From contig NZ_STGM01000001.1 in NCBI RefSeq assembly GCF_004854025.1, positions 248,001 to 312,000 of the forward strand: a DNA stretch of 64,000 nt, given 5' to 3'. Source of the stretch: Microbacterium hydrothermale (GTDB taxonomy: Bacteria; Actinomycetota; Actinomycetes; Actinomycetales; Microbacteriaceae). Shown in pieces: positions 8,500 through 16,896 of the stretch. Below the pieces are notes generated by a model. The model did no database searches. It was not told the origin of the DNA and saw only the letters and a list, made by a program, of their open reading frames with translations. Position 1 is the stretch's first letter. Each line of letters starts with the position of its first letter. The translations under genes and the position numbers were made by a program.

Positions 8500-8528
8500 T
8501 TGCGTGCGCGTCATTCGTGGTGCATACT
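8500..8528 (+). promoter_or_regulatory. likely promoter of tRNA-Glu
   Basis: TTGCGT (8500-8505) and CATACT (8523-8528) have a 17-base spacer. The mature tRNA starts 17 bases beyond the -10 box, so this fits a housekeeping promoter for the tRNA. Confidence 0.6.
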
Positions 8529-8545
8529 TGAACACGTTGCGACGC

Positions 8546-8618
8546 GGCCCCATCGTATAGCGGCCTAGTACGCCGCCCTCTCACGGCGGTAACGCGGGTT
8601 CGAATCCCGCTGGGGTCA
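8546..8618 (+). tRNA. tRNA-Glu (CTC anticodon)
   Basis: The acceptor arm GGCCCCA pairs with TGGGGTC. The anticodon stem CCGCC/GGCGG holds loop CTCTCAC with anticodon CTC, reading GAG. The T arm is GCGGG-TTCGAAT-CCCGC. The discriminator is A (8618) and an encoded CCA follows at 8619-8621, unlike the tRNA-Gln of this window. Confidence 0.93.
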
Positions 8619-8623
8619 CCAAC

Positions 8624-8665
8624 ACGAGAAAGAGCCTCGACCGGATGGTCGGGGCTCTTTCTCGT
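8624..8665 (+). terminator. terminator after tRNA-Glu
   Basis: ACGAGAAAGAGCCTCGACC (8624-8642) pairs with GGTCGGGGCTCTTTCTCGT (8647-8665) with one G-T pair and a four-base loop. The right arm ends in CTTTCTCGTTG, a T-rich tail on the plus strand. It may also end the minus-strand DUF4349 transcript. Confidence 0.85.
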
Positions 8666-8790
8666 TGTCGCCGACTCTGGCCGGACGGGAAGCCGAATTC
8701 GCGGGTTGGGCCCCACCGCCCGGAGGCGGGGCGCCGTGCGTCGTGCAGCGACGCGAGGAGGTGGACGGAGGGCACCGTGCGCCCGGGTGG

Positions 8791-9864
8791 TCAGTCCGCG
8801 CGGGCCGCGCGGCGGCGGCGGACGAACCGACGCACGCCCCACACCACGGCGGCCACGATGCCCGCCACGGCGATCCAGGGCAGCAGGAAGCCGAGCCCGA
8901 TGACCACCCCGTTGAGCGTCGCCACAAGCCCGTTCCACCCGGCCGCGAGGCCGTCACCGAAGCCCGCGGGGTCGGCGGCGACGGATGCCGTGCGCGCGGT
9001 CAGCTGCACCGTCAACGTCGACATCGCGACCTGCGATGACAGCGACTGGAGGATCTGCCGATCACTGTCGAGCTGCGCCTGGCGCTCGGCGAGGGCCGAT
9101 TCCGCGGCGATGAGGTCGGAGACCGAACCGGCCTGCGCCATGAGCTCGGTCAGGCGGGCGACCGAGGCTTCGCCGGCGGCCACCCGCGCGCGCAGGTCGA
9201 TCGCCTGATCGGTGACGTCGGACCGGGTCACGCTGGTCGCGGTGACCTCGCCCACGGCGCCGAGTCCGTCCATCGCGCTGGCGAGCGCATCCGCGGGGAC
9301 GCGGACGGTGATCCAACCGGGGGAGGGCGTTGCGCCCCTCGTCGCCGCGTCGAGGGGCATCGCGACGCCGCCGTCGCCGAGCTGCGACGACTCGACGTAT
9401 CCGCCGGCCGCGGTGGCGGCGTCGCCGATCGCCCGCACCGCGTCGCCGATGTCGTCGACGGCGACCGTGCTGGATCCCGTGGCGACGATCTCCCGCCCTG
9501 CGTCGGCGGTCGAGGCGGACGCATCGGACCGGGCTCCTGCCCCGCTCTGGTCGGGGGCCACGGGTGCGGAACCCGCCTCCGAGCCCGCGAAGCCCTGCGC
9601 GGACTGATCGGTCGTCGCGCCCTCCGACGCACTGTCCGCCGCGCCGGCGACGGTCGACGACCCGCTGATGCCGGAAGTGGTACCCAGCGCTGGTCCGACG
9701 ATCGCCGCAACCACGACGACGGCGGCCGCGGCGCCGACACCCGTCCAGACGCCGCGTCGGCGACGACGACGGCGGTCGCGCTCGTCGGCGATCCGAGCGA
9801 AGACGGCGGTCTCGATGGCATCCGCTCGGTCGACGGGAAGGGTGGGAAGGGCGGGGGTGTTCAT
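8791..9864 (-). CDS. DUF4349 membrane protein coupled to an ECF sigma factor
   Basis: The 357-residue protein has a cytoplasmic N-terminus of about 40 residues ending in a run of arginines, a membrane segment (about 42-65), a long exported part, and a C-terminal membrane segment (about 322-345) before a basic tail. The exported part contains the DUF4349 pattern: a GSSTVAVDD start, a coiled region with LTELMAQAGSVSDLIAAESAL, and QSLSSQVAMSTLTVQL. The start codon overlaps the sigma factor stop (ATGA). Gene order and topology resemble a sigma/anti-sigma pair, but no zinc-binding anti-sigma motif is visible, so the regulatory role is inference. Confidence 0.8.
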   Translation of the reverse strand: MNTPALPTLPVDRADAIETAVFARIADERDRRRRRRRGVWTGVGAAAAVVVVAAIVGPALGTTSGISGSSTVAGAADSASEGATTDQSAQGFAGSEAGSAPVAPDQSGAGARSDASASTADAGREIVATGSSTVAVDDIGDAVRAIGDAATAAGGYVESSQLGDGGVAMPLDAATRGATPSPGWITVRVPADALASAMDGLGAVGEVTATSVTRSDVTDQAIDLRARVAAGEASVARLTELMAQAGSVSDLIAAESALAERQAQLDSDRQILQSLSSQVAMSTLTVQLTARTASVAADPAGFGDGLAAGWNGLVATLNGVVIGLGFLLPWIAVAGIVAAVVWGVRRFVRRRRAARAD

Positions 9865-10421
9865 GAGGTCTCGGTCTCCATCGCGGTGGCGCGCATCCGG
9901 GACCGGATGCGGGAGAGGCGGTTGCGAACCGTGCCGTGCGTGACGCCCAACGAGGCCGCGGCGGCCTCGTAGCCGTAGCCCTCCGCCGCGCACAGCCGGA
10001 AGATCTCCCGGTCGAGCTCGCTCAACCGGTCGACGGCGGCGAGGATCGCGGCGACCGTCTCGGCCTCGACGACCTGCGCCTCGACGTCGACGAGGGAGGG
10101 GATCTCGGCATCCAGCTGCGCGTGCGACCCGTGACGGCGGCGCGCGCGCAGGCGGTTCTGCGCCTGCAGGCGGCAGATCGTCGCGAGCCAGGGGAGGAGC
10201 GACACCCCCTCGAGGCGCAGGGAGGGGATCTTCCGCCACGCGGTGACGAAGGTCTCCTGCGTCACATCCTCCGCGTCGGCGGCAATCCCGACCAGTCCGA
10301 ACGCGACCCAGTAGACCGGCCGCACGTACGAACGGTAGAGGGTGCGGAACGCCTCATCGGATCCGGCGGCGGCGCGCGCGACCAGCGCCCTGTCGTCGAT
10401 CACGTCGTCGGTCATCGGCAT
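9861..10421 (-). CDS. ECF-type RNA polymerase sigma factor
   Basis: The 186-residue protein has a sigma-70 region 2 (about residues 20-85, with DAEDVTQETFVTAWRKIPSL) and a region 4 helix-turn-helix (about 125-175, with LDREIFRLCAAEGYGYEAAA and GTVRNRLSRIRSRM). Regions 1 and 3 are missing, as expected for the extracytoplasmic-function group. ATG 10421 is preferred, with GAGAG just upstream; ATG 10415 is possible. It overlaps the DUF4349 gene by four bases, so the two are made together. The triggering signal cannot be read from sequence. Confidence 0.9.
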   Translation of the reverse strand: MPMTDDVIDDRALVARAAAGSDEAFRTLYRSYVRPVYWVAFGLVGIAADAEDVTQETFVTAWRKIPSLRLEGVSLLPWLATICRLQAQNRLRARRRHGSHAQLDAEIPSLVDVEAQVVEAETVAAILAAVDRLSELDREIFRLCAAEGYGYEAAAASLGVTHGTVRNRLSRIRSRMRATAMETETS

Positions 10422-10591
10422 CCATCTCTCGTCCGGGCGAGGCTCTGCGAGCACTCTCTCACTGAGAGGTGTCCGCGCGGGGCGGATCGTCTCAACCGGG
10501 TACGCGCGCAATGCGCAGTACGCGCACAAGCCCCGGTTCTCCCGCGACCGCTCGATAGACTCGAGCGTTTCCCCGGACGAAAGGCCCCGTG

Positions 10592-11653
10592 ATGGAGCTG
10601 CAGCTCGACCCGCTCTTCCAGACCATCACGTTGGTGGTGCTGGTCGTCATCCTGATCGCCGATCTGCTGATCATCCTCAAGCGTCCGCACATCCCCGCGC
10701 CCAAGGAGTCGACGCTCTGGGTCGTCTTCTACGTCACCCTCGCCCTGATCTTCGCCGGCGTGCTCTGGATCGTCGCCGGGGGAGAGGTCGCGGGGCAGTT
10801 CGTGGCCGGCTGGCTCACCGAGTACAGCCTCTCGATCGACAATCTCTTCGTCTTCGTGCTGATCATGGGCCAGTTCGCGGTGCCGCGCCGGTACCAGCAG
10901 GAGGTTCTGATGGTGGGCATCATCATCGCTCTGATCCTGCGCGGCGCGTTCATCCTCGTCGGTGCGACGATCATCGAGAACTTCAGCCCGATCTTCTACC
11001 TCTTCGGTCTGTTCCTCGTGTACACCGCGATCCGTCAGGCGTTCCCCGGCGACGACGATGACGACGCCCAGAAAGAGAACCTCATCGTGCGCACGCTTCG
11101 TCGCGTGCTACCGATGAGCGATTCCTACGACGGCAAGAAGGTCATCACCCGGGTCAATGGCAAGAAGCTGTTCACCCCGATGATCATCGTGTTCGTGGCG
11201 ATCGGCGTGACCGACCTGCTCTTCGCGATCGACTCGATCCCCGCGATCTTCGGCATCACGCAGAGCCCGTTCATCGTCTTCACGGCGAACCTGTTCGCCC
11301 TCATGGGGCTCCGCCAGCTGTATTTCCTGCTCGGTGACCTGCTCGACCGCTTGAAGTACCTGCACTACGGCATCGCGTTCATCCTCGCGTTCATCGGCGT
11401 CAAGCTCATCCTGCACGCGATGCACGTCAACGAGCTGCCGTTCCTCAACGGCGGGGAGCCGATCGAGTGGGCGCCCGAGATCTCGACCTGGGTGTCGCTC
11501 GCGGTGATCGTCGTGTCGATGGCCGTGGCCACCGTCGCGAGCCTGATCGCCGCGCGTCGCGAGCCGGCGGCGGAGGGGCGTCAGGATGCCGCCGCCGACG
11601 TCGCCGACGAGAAGGGCACTCCCTCGACGGTGGAGCGCCCCGAGCGCGACTGA
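10592..11653 (+). CDS. TerC-family integral membrane protein
   Basis: The 353-residue protein has about nine membrane segments and the conserved acidic motifs of the TerC/Alx family: EYSLSIDNLFVFVLIMGQF and FVAIGVTDLLFAIDSIPAIF. Members have been linked to tellurite resistance and to manganese export or metallation of exported proteins. ATG 10592 follows AAGG by seven bases; a GTG at 10589 is in frame. The gene diverges from the sigma factor gene. I looked for a manganese (yybP-ykoY) riboswitch upstream and saw no convincing match. Confidence 0.9.
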   Translation: MELQLDPLFQTITLVVLVVILIADLLIILKRPHIPAPKESTLWVVFYVTLALIFAGVLWIVAGGEVAGQFVAGWLTEYSLSIDNLFVFVLIMGQFAVPRRYQQEVLMVGIIIALILRGAFILVGATIIENFSPIFYLFGLFLVYTAIRQAFPGDDDDDAQKENLIVRTLRRVLPMSDSYDGKKVITRVNGKKLFTPMIIVFVAIGVTDLLFAIDSIPAIFGITQSPFIVFTANLFALMGLRQLYFLLGDLLDRLKYLHYGIAFILAFIGVKLILHAMHVNELPFLNGGEPIEWAPEISTWVSLAVIVVSMAVATVASLIAARREPAAEGRQDAAADVADEKGTPSTVERPERD

Positions 11654-11688
11654 CCCGCGCGCGGGGCGTCGGCGTCGTGCGCGGCCCG

Positions 11689-11764
11689 CTCGTCCCACTT
11701 CTAGGAGTGCGTGTTCCACTTAAAGCTGGTCGAGCGCCCGCTGACCGGCCGTAAGTGGGACGAG
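11689..11764. repeat. intergenic nested hairpin element
   Basis: CTCGTCCCACTT (11689-11700) and AAGTGGGACGAG (11753-11764) form a perfect 12-bp inverted repeat around 52 bases. Inside, GTTCCACTT (11712-11720) nearly repeats the left arm, and GGTCGAGCG/CGCTGACC (11728-11746) makes a second hairpin with one bulge. No reading frame fits. It sits between convergent genes and has no T-tract. It could be a small non-autonomous mobile element or a structured RNA. Confidence 0.7.
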
Positions 11765-11853
11765 GGGGCTCGGCCGGGCGGGCGGCATCCGCCGTCGAGA
11801 ACGACTGCTGGCGCCAGGAGGGGGGGACGAGGGGTCCCCGCCGCCCCGGGAAT

Positions 11854-13167
11854 CTAGAACGCGCGCAGATTCGCGTGGAGGCCGCCGTTCACGTACTCCT
11901 CGCGCAGGATGCCGCGCCGCCGCAGGATCGGCACCAGGTCGTCGAGCACGCGGTGCACGGTGACCGGATGCAGGTCTCCCCACAGCAGCACGCCGTCGTT
12001 GCCCCAGGTGCCGAGCTCCTCGATGCGGTCGGCGAACTCGTCGGCGGTGCCCACGAAGCCCGAGCCGTCGTTCAGTCGTCCGAGGCGCGCGTGGGCGGCC
12101 AGCAGCGTGCGCAGGGGAGCGTCGTCGTCGTGCTTTCCGACGAGCCGCTTGATGCTGCCCTCCGACACGTGCTCGCCGAAGATCGACCGGTCGAGCGGCT
12201 CGTCGAGGTCGAGCCCGGTCAGGTCGGTCTCGAGATCGCTCGACTGCTTGCGCGCGATCGCGACGAGGGCCTCGTCGGACGGATCCGCGGATGCCGCCAC
12301 CAGACGGTCGGCCTCCTCCGGCGACGACACCAGCACGGGCTGGATCGCGAAGAGGATCTTGATGTCGGCCGCGGTGCGTCCCGCGGCTTCGGCTGCGGCG
12401 TGGATGCGTCCGCGGTACGCGCGGATGCTCTGCTCGTCGAGGGGAGCCAGCGCGAGCTGCACGTCGGAGTTGTGCCCGGCGAACGACAGTCCGCGCCCCG
12501 AACCGCCCGGGGAGACGATCGCCGGCTCGCCGTCGGTGAACGGCACGGCGTTCAGGGGCCCGTCGAACCCGAAGTGCTCGCCGCGGTGGCGGACGGCATC
12601 CAGCTTCGATCCGTCGGCGTACACGCCTGACTCCTCGTCGACGACCAGGGCGCCCTCGCCCCAGCTCCGCCACAGGCGACGGATGCCGTCGAGCCACTCC
12701 TCGGCTCGGTCGTAGGCCGCGTCGTGTCCGAGCTGGGGAGCCGTGGAGAAGTGCCGCGCGCTGCCGGTGTCGGTGACGACGTTCAGGCCCAGGCGGTGTC
12801 CGCTGAGGTGCTGCAGCGTCGCGAACTGGCGGGCGGCGGTGTAGGGCAGGTACGCCGCCGGGTTCACCGTGGGCACGACCCCGAGGTGCTGCGTCGCCGC
12901 GAACAGGTAGGGGGCGAGCAGCAGCGGGTCGTGCTTGGGACCGCCGAACGCGTGGCGCACGCGGAGATCGATGGTCTCGGCACTGCCGAGGGAGGGGGCG
13001 TCCTCGATGATGAGCAGGTCGAAGCCGGCCTGCTCGAGCGTGCGCGCGGAGTCCTGGTACAGGCCGGGCTCGGTCCAGCGGTGGTTCCACCGCAGATACG
13101 GATGACCCCACCCGTGCGGGCCGAAACCGCGCGCGAGGAACCAGCCGAAGTGCTGGAGCCGGCTCAC
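11854..13167 (-). CDS. LLM-class flavin-dependent monooxygenase (NtaA/SnaA/DszA family)
   Basis: The 437-residue protein belongs to the bacterial luciferase-like family that uses reduced FMN and oxygen. The start VSRLQHFGWFLARGFGPHGWG, the DLLIIEDAPSLG segment and the long C-terminal half fit the NtaA/SnaA/DszA subfamily, which oxidises chelators, antibiotics or organosulfur compounds. The flavin reductase partner is not in the window. The GTG start overlaps the metY stop (GTGA), so both are translated together. This supports, but does not prove, a role in freeing sulfur from an organic source. Confidence 0.87.
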   Translation of the reverse strand: MSRLQHFGWFLARGFGPHGWGHPYLRWNHRWTEPGLYQDSARTLEQAGFDLLIIEDAPSLGSAETIDLRVRHAFGGPKHDPLLLAPYLFAATQHLGVVPTVNPAAYLPYTAARQFATLQHLSGHRLGLNVVTDTGSARHFSTAPQLGHDAAYDRAEEWLDGIRRLWRSWGEGALVVDEESGVYADGSKLDAVRHRGEHFGFDGPLNAVPFTDGEPAIVSPGGSGRGLSFAGHNSDVQLALAPLDEQSIRAYRGRIHAAAEAAGRTAADIKILFAIQPVLVSSPEEADRLVAASADPSDEALVAIARKQSSDLETDLTGLDLDEPLDRSIFGEHVSEGSIKRLVGKHDDDAPLRTLLAAHARLGRLNDGSGFVGTADEFADRIEELGTWGNDGVLLWGDLHPVTVHRVLDDLVPILRRRGILREEYVNGGLHANLRAF

Positions 13168-14474
13168 AGGACCACCGTCTCTCGCTCGGCCACCGGCACG
13201 CCGACGAGCGCCTGCTCGAGGTCGGCGAGGATGTCGTCGACGTCCTCGATGCCGATCGACAGGCGGACGGTCCCGGGGAACACCCCCGCCCGCTCGCGCT
13301 CTTCGACGGTGCGGGCCGAGTGCGAGGTGCTCTGCGGGTGGAGGATCAGCGAACGCACGTCGCCGAGGTGGGTCATGTGCGTGATCAGTCGCACGGACTG
13401 CACGAGATGGCGGGCCGCCTCGAGTCCGCCGCTCAGCGTCACGGTGAAGACCGAGCCGGAGCCGCGTCGCAGGTAGCGCCTGCCGAGCGCGTGGTGCGGG
13501 TGGGACTCGAGTCCGACGTAGTCGACGCGGTCGACCTCGGGGCGCGACTCGAGCCACTGCGCCACGGCGAGCGCGTTGGCGGACTGCCGCTCCACGCGCA
13601 GGCTCAGCGTCTCGATCCCCTGACCGATCAGGAAGGCGTTGAGCGGCGAGGGCGAGGGTCCGAACCGCGGCGCGACGCTCTCGCGGATGTACTGACCGCG
13701 CGCGCGGGGGCCGTGCTTCTCGGCGTAGCTCGCGCCGCCCAGACGGTCGGTCTGCACGAGGTGGGGGAAGAGGTGACCGGATGCCGCGGCGTCGAAGCGA
13801 CCGTCGTCGACGATGACGCCGCCGAGGACCGCCCCTTGACCGGCCAGGAACTTGCTCGCCGAGTGCACGACGATCGCGGCCCCGTGCTCGATCGGGCGCA
13901 GCAGGTAGGGCGTGGTGAACGTGCTGTCGACCACGAGCGGGATGCCGGACTCGGCGCCCACGGCGGCGACGGCCGCGACGTCGAGGACGTCGTTGCGCGC
14001 ATTGGAGAGCGTCTCGGCGAAGAGGGCCTTCGTCCGCGGGGTCACGGCGGCGCGGACGGCATCCAGGTCGGAGACGTCGACGAACGTCGTGTCGATCCCC
14101 AGGCGCGCGAGGTTGTCGAGAAGGAGCCCGCGCGTGCCCTCGTAGATGTGCTCGGAGGCGACGACGTGGTCGCCCGCACCGGCGAGGGCGAGCAGAGCCA
14201 CCGTGACGGCCGCCTGCCCGCTCGAGACGAGGACCGCCTGATCCCCGCCCTCGAGTGCGGCGAGCCGCTCCTCGACGGCCTGCACGGTCGGGTTGCCGGT
14301 GCGGCTGTAGCCGAAGCCCGCCCCGGTGCCGAAGTGGGCGGCCGACTCGTCGAGATCGCTGAAGGTGAAGCCCGCGGTCAGGTAGATCGGCGTCGCGCGC
14401 GGCGCGGCGGGAGCGGTCGCGGAACCCGCGTGCACCTGTCGGGTCGAGAATCCGGTGTCGGCGCCTGCGGCCAT
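13164..14474 (-). CDS. metY: O-acetylhomoserine sulfhydrylase
   Basis: The 436-residue PLP enzyme of the Cys/Met metabolism family makes homocysteine from O-acetylhomoserine and sulfide. The PLP lysine is residue 208 in VHSASKFLAG. The conserved YSRTGNPT, SSGQAA and VVDSTF motifs precede it, and the size is that of MetY rather than the shorter MetB. ATG 14474 is chosen because GGAAGGAGAG lies just upstream. The flavin monooxygenase gene follows with a four-base overlap. I saw no clear SAM riboswitch in the upstream region. Confidence 0.9.
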   Translation of the reverse strand: MAAGADTGFSTRQVHAGSATAPAAPRATPIYLTAGFTFSDLDESAAHFGTGAGFGYSRTGNPTVQAVEERLAALEGGDQAVLVSSGQAAVTVALLALAGAGDHVVASEHIYEGTRGLLLDNLARLGIDTTFVDVSDLDAVRAAVTPRTKALFAETLSNARNDVLDVAAVAAVGAESGIPLVVDSTFTTPYLLRPIEHGAAIVVHSASKFLAGQGAVLGGVIVDDGRFDAAASGHLFPHLVQTDRLGGASYAEKHGPRARGQYIRESVAPRFGPSPSPLNAFLIGQGIETLSLRVERQSANALAVAQWLESRPEVDRVDYVGLESHPHHALGRRYLRRGSGSVFTVTLSGGLEAARHLVQSVRLITHMTHLGDVRSLILHPQSTSHSARTVEERERAGVFPGTVRLSIGIEDVDDILADLEQALVGVPVAERETVVL

Positions 14475-14618
14475 GGGCGCTCTCCTTCCTGCGGGCCGGG
14501 CGCCGCCCCGAAGGACGCGCCCGAGGTGTTCGGGATCGGGCCAGGCTCGCACGCGCGGCGGGGCGAGGGCCAACCGTGCGGCGCCGTGTTACGCGGGAGG
14601 CGGTGTGTCGGCCGGTGG

Positions 14619-14624
14619 TATCGT
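14619..14624 (+). promoter_or_regulatory. -10 box of the leuCD leader transcript
   Basis: TATCGT ends exactly six bases before GTG 14631. Transcription starting at its usual distance would begin at or next to the start codon of the leader peptide, giving a leaderless message. No good -35 box is seen. Confidence 0.5.
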
Positions 14625-14630
14625 GACCGG

Positions 14631-14681
14631 GTGCGGATCGCTCGCCTCCTCCTTAGCGGCCGCGACGAGACCTTGTCCTAG
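14631..14681 (+). CDS. leuCD leader peptide
   Basis: The 16-residue reading frame VRIARLLLSGRDETLS lies 60 bases before leuC. It holds three adjacent leucine codons (CTC CTC CTT at 14646-14654) and a further rare TTG at 14673. A cluster of codons for the pathway's own product is the hallmark of ribosome-mediated attenuation. Its 3' half forms the left arm of the attenuator stem. There is no ribosome site; the -10 box position suggests leaderless translation. Confidence 0.7.
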   Translation: MRIARLLLSGRDETLS

Positions 14682-14709
14682 GCCTCTCTCGTCGCGGAGT
14701 TCGTCGCGG
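14660..14709 (+). promoter_or_regulatory. leuCD attenuator with two competing right arms
   Basis: CCGCGACGAGA (14660-14670) pairs perfectly over 11 bp with TCTCGTCGCGG (14687-14697). The same left arm can instead pair with CGTCGCGG at 14702-14709, so two exclusive structures are possible. The left arm lies inside the leader peptide reading frame, so a ribosome held at the leucine codons would change which pairing forms. There is no T-tract; Rho-dependent or translational control is possible. Confidence 0.55.
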
Positions 14710-14741
14710 GCCTCACACCCCTTCCGAGGAGAAACGCCACC

Positions 14742-16235
14742 ATGAGCAGCACATCGATCGACGGCATCCACGTTCCGGACCGCCCCCGCACCCTGGCCGA
14801 GAAGGTCTGGGACGACCACCTCGTGGTCAAGGGCGAGGACGGACAGCCCGACCTCATCTACATCGACCTGCACCTCGTGCACGAGGTCACCAGCCCTCAG
14901 GCCTTCGACGGTCTGCGCGCCGAGGGTCGTCCCGTGCGTCGTCTCGACCTGACGATCGCCACCGAGGACCACAACACCCCGACCCTCGACATCGACAAGC
15001 CGATCGCCGACCTCACGAGCCGCACGCAGATCGACACCCTCCGTCGCAACGCCGACGAGTTCGGGGTGCGCATCCACTCGCTCGGCGACAAGGAGCAGGG
15101 CATCGTCCACGTGGTCGGGCCGCAGCTCGGTCTGACCATGCCCGGCATCACCGTCGTGTGCGGCGACTCGCATACCTCGACGCACGGCGCCTTCGGCGCG
15201 ATGGCGTTCGGGATCGGCACGAGCGAGGTCGAGCACGTGCTGGCCACGCAGACGCTGCCGTTGAAGCCGTTCAAGACCATGGCGATCACGGTGGAGGGCG
15301 AGCTCAAGCCCGGCGTGACGGCGAAGGACATCATCCTCGCGATCATCGCCAAGATCGGCGCGAACGGCGGTCAGGGCTACGTGCTCGAGTTCCGCGGCAG
15401 CGCCATCCGGTCCCTCTCGATGGAGGGGCGCATGACCATGTGCAACATGTCGATCGAGGCGGGTGCCCGCGCCGGCATGATCGCCCCCGACGAGACGACC
15501 TTCGCCTACGTCAAAGACAAGCCGCACGCCCCGCAGGGCCAGGACTGGGACGACGCGGTCGCGTACTGGCGCACCCTGCCGAGCGACGAGGGAGCCGTCT
15601 ACGACGCGGAGGTCTTCCTCGACGCGAACGAGCTCGAGCCCTTCGTCACCTGGGGCACGAACCCCGGTCAGGGCGTGTCGCTGAGCGACGTCGTGCCGAC
15701 CCCGGCCGACATCGTCGACCCGAACGAGCGCGCCGCCGCCGAGCGGGCGCTGGAGTACATGGACCTCGAGGCCGGCACGCCCATGAAGGACATCCCGGTG
15801 GATGCCGTGTTCATGGGCTCGTGCACCAACAGCCGCATCGAAGACCTCCGCGCTTTCGCCTCCGTCATCGAGGGCCGCACGAAGGCCGAGAACGTCCGCG
15901 TCATGGTCGTGCCGGGATCGGCCCGCGTGCGTCTCGAGGCGGAGGCCGAGGGGCTCGACAAGGTCTTCACCGACTTCGGCGCCGAATGGCGTTTCGCCGG
16001 ATGCTCGATGTGCCTGGGCATGAACCCCGACCAGCTGGCTCCGGGGGAGCGGTGCGCGTCGACGTCGAACCGCAACTTCGAGGGCCGTCAGGGCAAGGGG
16101 GGTCGCACGCACCTCGTGTCGCCGCTCGTCGCCGCGGCCACGGCCGTACGGGGGACGCTGTCGAGTCCCGCCGACCTGGACCCCCTGCCCGGGCAGAACG
16201 CGCCCGCGACCGTTTCGACCAGGGCGGAGGCCTGA
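14742..16235 (+). CDS. leuC: 3-isopropylmalate dehydratase, large subunit
   Basis: The 497-residue aconitase-family subunit isomerises 2- to 3-isopropylmalate in leucine synthesis. It binds a 4Fe-4S cluster: the ligands appear in [11 protein letters not shown] (near residue 360) and CSMCLGMN (near 425). The substrate motif [14 protein letters not shown] lies near residue 140. GAGGAG is placed well before the ATG. It has the bacterial LeuC length and ends two bases before leuD. Expression is probably set by the leucine leader directly upstream. Confidence 0.96.
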   Translation: MSSTSIDGIHVPDRPRTLAEKVWDDHLVVKGEDGQPDLIYIDLHLVHEVTSPQAFDGLRAEGRPVRRLDLTIATEDHNTPTLDIDKPIADLTSRTQIDTLRRNADEFGVRIHSLGDKEQGIVHVVGPQLGLTMPGITVVCGDSHTSTHGAFGAMAFGIGTSEVEHVLATQTLPLKPFKTMAITVEGELKPGVTAKDIILAIIAKIGANGGQGYVLEFRGSAIRSLSMEGRMTMCNMSIEAGARAGMIAPDETTFAYVKDKPHAPQGQDWDDAVAYWRTLPSDEGAVYDAEVFLDANELEPFVTWGTNPGQGVSLSDVVPTPADIVDPNERAAAERALEYMDLEAGTPMKDIPVDAVFMGSCTNSRIEDLRAFASVIEGRTKAENVRVMVVPGSARVRLEAEAEGLDKVFTDFGAEWRFAGCSMCLGMNPDQLAPGERCASTSNRNFEGRQGKGGRTHLVSPLVAAATAVRGTLSSPADLDPLPGQNAPATVSTRAEA

Positions 16236-16236
16236 C

Positions 16237-16833
16237 ATGGAGAAGTTCACCACGCACACCGGTGTCGCCGCCCCGCTGAAGCGCTCCGCGGTCGACACCG
16301 ACCAGATCATCCCCGCGGTGTTCCTCAAGCGCGTCACCAAGACCGGCTTCGACGACGCGCTCTTCTCGAACTGGCGGCAGGACCCCGGGTTCGTGCTCAA
16401 CCAGGACGCCTACCGCTCGGCATCCGTCCTCGTCGCCGGTCCCGACTTCGGCACCGGATCCAGCCGCGAACACGCCGTGTGGGCCCTGCGCGACTACGGT
16501 TTCCGCGTCGTGCTGAGCCCGAAGTTCGCCGACATCTTCCGCGGCAACGCCGGCAAGCAGGGCCTGGTCACGGGCGTGATCTCGGAGGACGACCTCGAGC
16601 GCATCTGGGCCGTGATCGAGGCGCAGCCGGGGATCGGGATGACGGTCGATCTCACCGCGAAGACCGCCACGGTCGGCGACCTCCAGGTCTCGTTCGACAT
16701 CGACGATTACACTAGGTGGCGGCTTCTCGAAGGGCTCGACGACATCGGGCTCACGCTGCGTGACGAAGACAAGATCACGCAGTTCGAGGCGCGCCGCGAG
16801 GCATGGCGGCCGCGGACCCTTCCGGTCCGCTGA
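16237..16833 (+). CDS. leuD: 3-isopropylmalate dehydratase, small subunit
   Basis: The 198-residue swivel-domain partner of LeuC completes the active site. The motifs [13 protein letters not shown] near the start and [14 protein letters not shown] (about residues 71-84) are diagnostic. It starts one base after the leuC stop, so the two subunits are made in step. The last codons form a hairpin (GCGGACC/GGTCCGC at 16812-16830) ending exactly at the stop, followed by a perfect palindrome before murA. Confidence 0.96.
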   Translation: MEKFTTHTGVAAPLKRSAVDTDQIIPAVFLKRVTKTGFDDALFSNWRQDPGFVLNQDAYRSASVLVAGPDFGTGSSREHAVWALRDYGFRVVLSPKFADIFRGNAGKQGLVTGVISEDDLERIWAVIEAQPGIGMTVDLTAKTATVGDLQVSFDIDDYTRWRLLEGLDDIGLTLRDEDKITQFEARREAWRPRTLPVR

Positions 16834-16837
16834 GCCC

Positions 16838-16859
16838 GATCGACCCGATCGGGTCGATC
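16838..16859. repeat. 22-bp perfect palindrome between leuD and murA
   Basis: The arms GATCGACCC and GGGTCGATC flank a central GATC, and the whole site equals its own reverse complement. Together with the hairpin at the leuD end it may slow or end transcription, or serve as an operator for murA. There is no T-run. Confidence 0.7.
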
Positions 16860-16896
16860 TGCCGCCCCTCGTCCACGAAGTGAGGTCCACCCCCCT

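Noticed and set aside
8359-8553. N-terminal extension of the MBL hydrolase
   Set aside because: It would run into the tRNA-Glu gene on the other strand, and the fold begins at ATG 8358.
10422-10591. Manganese riboswitch before the TerC gene
   Set aside because: No yybP-ykoY-like conserved loops are visible in the short divergent gap.
14475-14618. SAM riboswitch before metY
   Set aside because: The region lacks the conserved core and stems of the SAM classes I know; only general GC-rich pairing is seen.
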